Source: Psychromicrobium xiongbiense
Lineage (GTDB): Bacteria > Actinomycetota > Actinomycetes > Actinomycetales > Micrococcaceae
Length of the DNA stretch: 64,000 nt
Direction of reading: 5' to 3'
Assembly (NCBI RefSeq): GCF_030271165.1
Contig: NZ_JASSZH010000021.1
Span: 124,001 to 188,000, forward strand
Shown here: in pieces, positions 55,265 to 62,163 of the stretch
Layout: the number at the start of each line of letters is the position of its first letter
Numbering within the stretch: position 1 is the first letter of the stretch
Made by a program: the position numbers and the translations under genes
The notes under the pieces: generated by a model
What the model saw: only the letters and a program-made list of their open reading frames with translations
The model's database searches: none
What the model was told of the DNA's origin: nothing

Positions 55265-55969
55265 TCAGTCCTCGTCGATGTTTTTGATGCTTTCCAGCAG
55301 GGGCAGATCGTCTGCTGTGACCAGATGCGAGGTCACAGCATGTTCAACCAGCCGCGTCCGGCGGTTGGTGGCCAGTTTCCCGCCGCCGCCCCGGAGCCCG
55401 ACGACGCCCACTCGGTCGAGTTTGTCGCAGACATTGTCCAGCTTGCGGTTGAACTTGGTCAGAGCCCAGCCAAGTCGTTGCGCCGCCTGAGCGGAGGTGG
55501 GGATGGACGCGAAACCGGTGCCATCACGTCGCAGCATCGGCTCGGCGAGGGCTACAATGAGCGCCTTCTGCGAGTCGGTGAAAATCACCGGTCCGATCGT
55601 CGTGGAGCCCACCGGCCCGGCATCGTTGCTCTGAAATTTGAACGCCGGCGTCTCCAGGCTGGCGGAGAGCTCATAGGTGGTGGGGCCTGCGGTGAACACG
55701 ATGTTGGTCTGGCCGAAGACCAACGGAATCCGGGCTCCCGGTGCCAGCCAGGCCTGCATGCCGCCGGCCGCGTCCGCCACGGTGGCCGAAAGCATGGTCC
55801 CGGCATTCGTCAGCCACCAGATGCCGTCATAATGGGCGATCTGCAGAAACTGCCGGTGAAGATAAGGGTTGTCATCAATTTCCAGATCACCCTCGCGGCC
55901 GATGCTGAAAACACGGTCCTCGTCGGGTTCATACCATTCACCACAGAACTCAATGCTCAGTCCGGCCAT
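55265..55969 (-). CDS. Small degenerate-FHA protein with C-terminal helical/winged-helix-like part
   Basis: A 234-residue protein I cannot assign to a named family. The N-terminal half is FHA-like: FSIGREGDLEID gives the Gly-Arg, and the S-x-x-H position is replaced (NPYLHRQFLQIAHY), with WWLTNAG-type strands after it, so phosphothreonine binding is doubtful. The C-terminal half (about 140-234) is basic and helical, QAAQRLGWALTKFNRKLDNVCDKL and GKLATNRRTRLVEHAV, resembling a winged helix. It sits between the kinase (51-nt gap) and the EssC-type ATPase (11-nt gap), so it is probably an accessory or phospho-adaptor of the secretion ATPase. Confidence 0.6.
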   Translation of the reverse strand: MAGLSIEFCGEWYEPDEDRVFSIGREGDLEIDDNPYLHRQFLQIAHYDGIWWLTNAGTMLSATVADAAGGMQAWLAPGARIPLVFGQTNIVFTAGPTTYELSASLETPAFKFQSNDAGPVGSTTIGPVIFTDSQKALIVALAEPMLRRDGTGFASIPTSAQAAQRLGWALTKFNRKLDNVCDKLDRVGVVGLRGGGGKLATNRRTRLVEHAVTSHLVTADDLPLLESIKNIDED

Positions 55970-56020
55970 GTTCCCTCCTCGCTTCTTCAGTCCTCCGATG
56001 AATCATTCCGTACGGCACTA

Positions 56021-57823
56021 CTACTTCTGCACCGGGGCGCACTGGCGGTTCTCATCGCTTGCGCTGCCATCCTTGCGCACCAGCTTCACGGAAACACATG
56101 ACTGACCCTGGGCATTGTTCTGCACGAAGATCGTGGTGGTATTGATGACCGTATAGTCTCCGGTTCCCAGAGCACTGGCAGAAGCCCATTGATAGCGGTC
56201 CCCGTCCTTCGGATCGGGGTTCGTCCAGGTCCACACCGTACCGGACTGGCCGATGTTCGGCGATCCGTCAGCTTTGGTGGCAGGTTTGAGGTCGGTGACC
56301 TTCGGGACCGTTCCAGGAATCAGTGCTGCCGGTGGCGGCGTCTGAGCGCCAGTGGACTGCGAGGAATGCGAGCTGGCACCCCCCTGGGCGGCGATGACCA
56401 CGATGACCACCACAACGATCACCAGCACCAGGGCCGAGGCGATGACGGCAATCAGTTTTCCGGGTCCACGACGGGGCTGCTGGGCACCGTTCTGCCCCTG
56501 TGCCTCGGCCTGTGCCGCCTGCGGCATCGAACCGCGGGTGACCGTGTCGTCCAGAGGGTCCATCGCTCCCGGCTGAGCGTAGTGAGGCGTCCAACCCTGT
56601 GGCGCCGTCGTCAGCCCCTGTGCCCTGGCCGCGTTGAGACCCGGGACGTTGGAGATGCTGGGAGCACCCATCGGAGCAGGTGAGGTGCCCGTTCCGGGCG
56701 CTGCCCCCTGATAAGCCTCTGGGCCACGACCCGTGGTCTGGCCGGGGATCGTGTAATGATCGGTGCGCTGATGGGTGGAGAACGGGTCGGTGGTCTGCTC
56801 CGACCGTCCCGTCATCCCGAACTGACCCGACGAGCCGGTGTTCCGCCCCGTCTGATGCTCGGGGTCGATCGAGAGGATGCTGCGCACCCTGGTCTCGTCA
56901 TCGCTGGAGGATCCTGCTGAAGGACTCCCCGGAGTATCCTCGCTCAGGACGTCATCCTGGACCTCAAAAGGTGTCAGCGAGAAACCCATCTCGTTCTGCA
57001 CCCGGCGCAGCGCCCGCGCAAAGTCCTGTGCGGAGGCATACCGGGAAAGGGGCGATTTGGACATCGCGGTGGCCAGGACGAGTTCCAGGGATTCCGGTAC
57101 ATCAGCCCGGCCCAACGCGGGTAACGGGGAGTTACTGATCCGGGAGATCAAGGCCCGCTGAGAGTTGTCCGAGCCCGGCATCACAAAGGGCGAACGACCT
57201 GCCAGCAGGGTATAGAGCGTCGCACCGAGCGCCCAGACATCCACCCGGACGCCATCGCTGCCCCCGCCGGTGAAAGATTCCGGCGGCGACCAGGGGATCG
57301 ACATTCCGGCGTCTTCGTCCGGCCCGGCGTCCATCGTGCCGGAAATGCCGAAGTCCGTCAGAGCGGGCCTGTTGTAATCGGTGACCAGAATGTTGGCGGG
57401 CTTGATGTCCCGGTGTGCTATACCAGCCCGATGGGCGGTTTCCACCGCGGAGGAGACCTGAATGCCGATCGCGAGCACCTCATCGACGCTGAATTTGGCA
57501 CGTCGGTAACGCACATCGAGGCTAGGCCTCGAGCAGTACTCCATGGCGAGATAGGAGTGCCCACTCTCGGTGACCTCCGCCTCATAGATGGTCACGATAT
57601 AAGGATGCGTCGAGAGCTGGGCCATCAGATTGGCCTCGGACTCGAATCGTCGACGGGCAGACTCCGTCTTCAGATCGGCAAAGAGTACCTTGACCGCCAC
57701 CTTACGGCGTGGCCTGTCCTGCTCATACAGGAAAACATCGGAGAATCCACCGGAACCCAGCAGCGAAAGATAGCGGTAGCCGGGAATGTCCGGTGGTGCG
57801 GAGTGCTGTCTTTTACTGCTCAC
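56021..57823 (-). CDS. Transmembrane Ser/Thr protein kinase (PknB-like kinase domain)
   Basis: A 600-residue Hanks-type kinase. The N-terminal kinase domain (about 1-280) is complete: GSGGFSDVFLY, VAVKVLF (Lys), IAHRDIKPANILVTD (catalytic Asp), LTDFGISG and WALGATLYTLLAGRSPF. A long Pro/Gln/Gly-rich juxtamembrane stretch (about 290-450) is followed by one transmembrane helix (KLIAVIASALVLVIVVVVIV) and an outside domain of about 110 residues with two Cys that resembles an Ig/fibronectin-like fold, not PASTA. It overlaps the FHA gene by 4 nt and faces a PP2C partner two genes upstream; the likely substrates are the FHA proteins of this cluster. Confidence 0.93.
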   Translation of the reverse strand: MSSKRQHSAPPDIPGYRYLSLLGSGGFSDVFLYEQDRPRRKVAVKVLFADLKTESARRRFESEANLMAQLSTHPYIVTIYEAEVTESGHSYLAMEYCSRPSLDVRYRRAKFSVDEVLAIGIQVSSAVETAHRAGIAHRDIKPANILVTDYNRPALTDFGISGTMDAGPDEDAGMSIPWSPPESFTGGGSDGVRVDVWALGATLYTLLAGRSPFVMPGSDNSQRALISRISNSPLPALGRADVPESLELVLATAMSKSPLSRYASAQDFARALRRVQNEMGFSLTPFEVQDDVLSEDTPGSPSAGSSSDDETRVRSILSIDPEHQTGRNTGSSGQFGMTGRSEQTTDPFSTHQRTDHYTIPGQTTGRGPEAYQGAAPGTGTSPAPMGAPSISNVPGLNAARAQGLTTAPQGWTPHYAQPGAMDPLDDTVTRGSMPQAAQAEAQGQNGAQQPRRGPGKLIAVIASALVLVIVVVVIVVIAAQGGASSHSSQSTGAQTPPPAALIPGTVPKVTDLKPATKADGSPNIGQSGTVWTWTNPDPKDGDRYQWASASALGTGDYTVINTTTIFVQNNAQGQSCVSVKLVRKDGSASDENRQCAPVQK

Positions 57824-59400
57824 GGAAGGCCCTCGAAGCGCATTGAAAGGTTCTCACCCAGCTCCGCGATATCGCCATCCAGTAACAGCGCCTGTTCTCC
57901 CTGGCCCAGCCGCCGCGGAGCCTGACCCTGGCGCACCAAGACGGTACCATTGGTCGCTTTGAGATCCACCAAGGTCACTTCCCATCCCTCGATCCGGATC
58001 TCCACATGAGACCGGGAGATATCCCCGGCCTCGCTGAGCACCTGGACCAGACGCGGAACGCCGTGGCCCTGTACCCGGGAGACGGAGGGCTGCCGGCCCA
58101 CGATGATCGAGCGGTCCAGGGCGAAGACCTCACCGGTGGAGAGTCTCACCTGGCCCAGAGAGGGACGTGGTGCCATGACGGCCTCCCCCATCACCGGAAG
58201 CCCGCAGACAGTGCAACGCGGTGAGCTGGGCGGGTTGGGATGGCCGGAGGCGCAGAGCCTGGCCAGGACCATCGGTACGCCCGGCTGCTGCTCCACGCGC
58301 GGAGCCGAGGGGGCGTTCGATGCCGACGCAGAACCCAGCGGAAGTTCGCTGCGGGCCACCGTGTGTCCGTCGTGGTCCACCGCCTCTTGCTCCGCCGGAG
58401 AGTAGTTCGCGGTGCCGAGATCATCGGAAGCGGGATCGACAACAGCGCGGTCCGGTGCCTCCGGGGTCCGCCAGGGCACCGAATCGATCAGTCCCGAAGG
58501 CGAAGGGGCAGACGATGACGGAAGAGGAGAAGGAGTCGGGAGCGTCGGCATCGGCGGCGATGCCGGTACGACAGCGGGGTGCTGCACCGGAGGTGGTGTC
58601 TGCGGCGCGCTGGTAGCCGGGGCCACCATCGGAGCGGGCGGAACCTCGGCGCCCCGCGCAGGCTCCACGCCTTCCACCGAACGGATGGCCGCATCCTCAA
58701 TGGACCGTGAGACCGTGCGGTCCCACAGATGGTCATAGCTTCCTGTGGCCTCGAGGACTTCCGCCGGGAACAGATCGTCAGGCTCAGCTTCGGGCGCCGG
58801 GGGTGCCTGCACTGCTGGTGTGTGTTCCGGCCGCTCCGGCTCAGCAGGAACAGGCTCCGCAGGAACAGGCTCCGCGGCGGGCAGCAACGGCTCCTCCGCC
58901 TCAGGCAGGTCCTGGCTACTGAGCGTGCGGCTCAGATCCGGCGCGGCGGATTCCACCGCGGCGGGTGCCCATTGCAATGAAAGGCGGGACAGCAGGACCA
59001 CGCCCTCACCCAACGGCATATCGATCGAGCCGCCACGGGGTTCAGCCAGTTCCAGAATCCACGGTGTGTCCAGCGACAAAGCCCGTTCGCTCCAGGTGGT
59101 GACGTCCCGCCCGGAGACCAGCGGGGCATCGCCATCGGCCGCACGTAGCGTCATATCCCCCCGGAGCACCACGCGCCCCTGATCCGCCCAGGAGATCAGG
59201 CCAAAAGGCGGCATGCCGGTCAGTTCGGTGCCGAAGCTGGCAGTCACCCGATTGAGTACCTCATGAACCGGGGGTGCGTCCTGGAGGAAGTCCCAGAGCT
59301 CCGCCATGGCTGCCGGAAGGGTGTTCTGGCTGAGGATGACGACGGTGGTACCGCGGACGATGCCGAGCCAGGATCCGCTACGGTAGGCGATCTGGCTCAT
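57820..59400 (-). CDS. FHA-domain protein with zinc ribbon
   Basis: A 526-residue soluble protein. The N-terminal about 185 residues (MSQIAYRSGSWLGIVRGTTV onward) are a domain I do not recognise; a Pro/Ala-rich linker (about 190-390) follows; then a zinc-ribbon (CASGHPNPPSSPRCTVCG) and a C-terminal FHA domain: RSIIVGRQPSVSRVQ, ISRSHVEIRIEGWEV and LKATNGTVLV, with intact G-R, S-x-x-H and N residues. It should bind phosphothreonine. The start MSQIAY has AGAGGA 5 nt upstream and overlaps the PP2C gene by 23 nt; its stop overlaps the kinase by 4 nt, so it is wired between phosphatase and kinase. Confidence 0.85.
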   Translation of the reverse strand: MSQIAYRSGSWLGIVRGTTVVILSQNTLPAAMAELWDFLQDAPPVHEVLNRVTASFGTELTGMPPFGLISWADQGRVVLRGDMTLRAADGDAPLVSGRDVTTWSERALSLDTPWILELAEPRGGSIDMPLGEGVVLLSRLSLQWAPAAVESAAPDLSRTLSSQDLPEAEEPLLPAAEPVPAEPVPAEPERPEHTPAVQAPPAPEAEPDDLFPAEVLEATGSYDHLWDRTVSRSIEDAAIRSVEGVEPARGAEVPPAPMVAPATSAPQTPPPVQHPAVVPASPPMPTLPTPSPLPSSSAPSPSGLIDSVPWRTPEAPDRAVVDPASDDLGTANYSPAEQEAVDHDGHTVARSELPLGSASASNAPSAPRVEQQPGVPMVLARLCASGHPNPPSSPRCTVCGLPVMGEAVMAPRPSLGQVRLSTGEVFALDRSIIVGRQPSVSRVQGHGVPRLVQVLSEAGDISRSHVEIRIEGWEVTLVDLKATNGTVLVRQGQAPRRLGQGEQALLLDGDIAELGENLSMRFEGLP

Positions 59401-60496
59401 GACGGTCCTCTTCTGCATCGGCGTGCTCAGGCGGTGCTGTGTGAAGCTGATCGAAAGCAGGAACTTCACTTCCCAACAGCTCACTCGCGAGGTCCAGAAT
59501 ATCGCGGCTTTCTCCTGATGGAGGATTTTCGTCGGAAGCAATCGCTTCCGTGACATCCTCCCCCGCCAAATCTGGACGCGGATCGAGCCGCGGCAACGTA
59601 TCGGTGTCTGCATCGGGTCGGGGTGCGGTGGTCCGCAGCAGAGCTTCTTCAGAGGTGTTCACCGAGTCCACAAGATCGACCACAATCGCGGTCACATTAT
59701 CTCGCCCCCCGGATCGCAATGCCGCCTGGACCAGCGCATCCACCGCGGCCTGCGGCTCACCGAGCGTGGAGAGAATCCGGAAGATATGGGAATCCGAGAG
59801 CTCCCCGGTCAGCCCGTCGGAGCAGACCAGATAGCGATCCCCGTTCTCCGCCGGGATCAACCAGTAGTCGGCCTCGGCATCATCGCCCGTGCCCAGTGCC
59901 CGGGTGACCACATGCCGCCGCGGATGAACCAGCGCCTGCTGCTCCGTGATGTACCCCGCGTCCACCAATTCCTGGACCTCCGAATGGTCCACGCTGACCT
60001 GCTGCAGATGCCCCTGATGCAGGCGATACGTTCTCGAATCACCCACGTTGAAAATGAGCCAGCACAACATGCCACCCTCTTCCACCAGCACCACGCCGGT
60101 GGCCGTAGTGCCCGCCCGGGAATCCGTCAGTTCCCGAATCCTGGCGTCGGCAGCAGCCAGTGCCGTCTGGACGTCGATTGCATGAGCGGACCGGGAACCG
60201 GGAGCCAGCCCCTCCGCGGTGGACAGTGCCTGGATGCATACGCTTGACGCTACTTCCCCGGCCTCATGCCCACCCATGCCATCGGCAACGGCAAAGAGCG
60301 GATCGAGTGCCACGAAGGAGTCCTCGTTGAGTTCGCGACGCAGACCCCGATCACTGAGTGCTCCTACGGCCAGACGGATCTGCCGCGCCGCCTTGCCATC
60401 CGCTCTTGCGGTCTGCCCGGTCGTCGTGGGGGGCGAGCTGGGGTGCGGGGGTACGGACGAGGGTGTTGCATCGACGTCGGCCGGAAAGTCGTTCAC
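59378..60496 (-). CDS. PP2C-type protein phosphatase
   Basis: A 372-residue soluble Ser/Thr phosphatase. The metal-binding motifs are intact: ELNEDSF, VADGMGGHEAGEVAS, GDSRTYRL, CSDGLTGEL and GRDNVTAIVVD. An N-terminal 55-residue acidic/Pro-rich region precedes the core. The start is a GTG (VNDFPADV) overlapping the RDD/FHA stop by 4 nt (GTGA). It is the natural antagonist of the transmembrane kinase in the same operon; a Glu/Asp/Pro-rich C-terminal tail of about 95 residues is unusual. Confidence 0.93.
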   Translation of the reverse strand: MNDFPADVDATPSSVPPHPSSPPTTTGQTARADGKAARQIRLAVGALSDRGLRRELNEDSFVALDPLFAVADGMGGHEAGEVASSVCIQALSTAEGLAPGSRSAHAIDVQTALAAADARIRELTDSRAGTTATGVVLVEEGGMLCWLIFNVGDSRTYRLHQGHLQQVSVDHSEVQELVDAGYITEQQALVHPRRHVVTRALGTGDDAEADYWLIPAENGDRYLVCSDGLTGELSDSHIFRILSTLGEPQAAVDALVQAALRSGGRDNVTAIVVDLVDSVNTSEEALLRTTAPRPDADTDTLPRLDPRPDLAGEDVTEAIASDENPPSGESRDILDLASELLGSEVPAFDQLHTAPPEHADAEEDRHEPDRLP

Positions 60497-62163
60497 GGGC
60501 GGCCCACTGTCAGGGTGCGGTCGCCAAAGCGCACCACCACCCCGGGGCGGGCAAGCAACGGTTCCCCGGAATGAAGTCTGGTCTTCTGGCCTTCTGATGT
60601 CACAAGGGCACTGCCATTCGTCGAACCACGATCGGTCACCCACACTCCGTCAGGACTCGCCACCAGGTGCAGATGGGTCTTGGAGATCGATCTGCTCTGG
60701 TCCTGCACATCGATCAGCTGGTCAATCATTTCTCCATCGTAGCCAGCCGGATTGCGTCCGATCAGCACCGTGCCACGAATATCCATGATTCGGCCGTCAT
60801 CGAAGCTCAATCGGTAGACCGGAGGCTGGGCCGGAGCAGCAGGTGCTGGCGGTTCAGGCTGAACAGCGTGCCCCCCTGCGCCGGGCCGCGCCCGCACCTG
60901 GGTTTTCTCCAGCTCAGCGTCCATGAACCCTGGCGCAGCTGATACCGGGGGCGCAAAACTGGCCACCGGAGGGGGCGGAGCTGGCTGGACGAAGTGATTC
61001 TGCACGCCGGGAGGCTGGTGCTGTTCCGGGGCCGATGACGCTCTGTTCGCGGCCGTCCGGCTCACCGGTGCGGGGGCCTGCTGCTGGCCACTCTGCGGGG
61101 TGGGAGTCGGCGGAATCGAAAGCACCTGGGGTCGCGCTGCAGGGTGGGTGTAGGGCGGCTGCGGCTCAGCTCCCGAGGATGGCGCCATCGGAGACAGTGC
61201 TACAGCGGGCTGATAGTGGGAGACCTGATACTGCGCTGGCGGTCGGGATACTGGCGGCTGCGGCCCGGCTTGCTGTTGCGCCGCCCGCGGTGGAGTCTGG
61301 GGCGCCGCACCGGCAACCGGAGAATTCACCGGCATCATGGTCGGCAGGGGCGCATCAGCCTGGCGCGTCGCCGGGATCACCCCACCAGTGGTCACCGGGT
61401 TACGACCGGTCTTCACAGTGAAGACAAGGGTGTGGGCGGCCTTGTCATGCCAACCCTGTTTGCGGTCGTTGCGATCCCAGAGATTGGAGATCATCACCAC
61501 CACTCCGCCGATCACAGCAATCCCGAAGGCGATGGCGATCAGCAGGTTGCGCACCAGAATGGCCAGCAGACCGGGTGCGAGGCCCTGGACCGAGGTGGTG
61601 CGGATGCCCACCATGGCGTTCCCCAGGGTGTTTCCCGTTTTCGCCTCCCAGAACCAGAGCGCCACCCAGTACAACAGACTCAGCAGGGCCGCACCACCGC
61701 CCCAGAGGTACAGGCCCAGCGGGTTGATCTCCACCACCTGCCAGTCCACTCTGGTCCGCACGATGGTGAGCATTCCGACGATCAACCCAGCCGTGCACAA
61801 CAGCGTGGGCAGAACGTAGTCGACGAGCTTGGCCACCAGGCGTCTTCCCGCCGATGCCGTCACCAGATCAGGCAGATCGAGGTCCACCCCGGTCGGATCG
61901 GCCCGTGGCGCTACCAGCGGTGCCCGCTGAAAGGGTGTCACCGGCACGATGCCGGGAAGTTGAAGCTGACGCCCCGACTGATCATCGGAGTCCGCACCCC
62001 GCTGACCGTCGCTGCGCTGACCGCTGCCGTTCTGACCAGTATTGTCGCTGCCGGAGGCCTGGCGTACCGCCCTGTTGTACACGGCAGCGCCGCAGAGGGT
62101 ACAGAAGGAGGCTCCGGCCACGAGTTGCGCCCCGCAGTTCCTGCACGTGGCCACCGGGCTCAT
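60493..62163 (-). CDS. Zinc-ribbon / RDD membrane / FHA-domain protein
   Basis: A 556-residue protein with three recognisable parts: an N-terminal zinc ribbon (CRNCGAQLVAGASFCTLCG), an RDD domain of about three to four helices (about 105-265, AGRRLVAKLVDYVLPTLLCT and LGNAMVGIRTTSVQG), then a Pro/Gln-rich linker and a C-terminal FHA domain (VLIGRNPAGYDGE, SRSISKTHLHLV, DRGSTNGS) with intact phosphothreonine-binding residues. It overlaps the transglutaminase-like gene by 4 nt upstream and the PP2C by 4 nt downstream. It probably recruits phosphorylated partners to the membrane for the secretion cluster. RDD function itself is not established. Confidence 0.88.
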   Translation of the reverse strand: MSPVATCRNCGAQLVAGASFCTLCGAAVYNRAVRQASGSDNTGQNGSGQRSDGQRGADSDDQSGRQLQLPGIVPVTPFQRAPLVAPRADPTGVDLDLPDLVTASAGRRLVAKLVDYVLPTLLCTAGLIVGMLTIVRTRVDWQVVEINPLGLYLWGGGAALLSLLYWVALWFWEAKTGNTLGNAMVGIRTTSVQGLAPGLLAILVRNLLIAIAFGIAVIGGVVVMISNLWDRNDRKQGWHDKAAHTLVFTVKTGRNPVTTGGVIPATRQADAPLPTMMPVNSPVAGAAPQTPPRAAQQQAGPQPPVSRPPAQYQVSHYQPAVALSPMAPSSGAEPQPPYTHPAARPQVLSIPPTPTPQSGQQQAPAPVSRTAANRASSAPEQHQPPGVQNHFVQPAPPPPVASFAPPVSAAPGFMDAELEKTQVRARPGAGGHAVQPEPPAPAAPAQPPVYRLSFDDGRIMDIRGTVLIGRNPAGYDGEMIDQLIDVQDQSRSISKTHLHLVASPDGVWVTDRGSTNGSALVTSEGQKTRLHSGEPLLARPGVVVRFGDRTLTVGRP

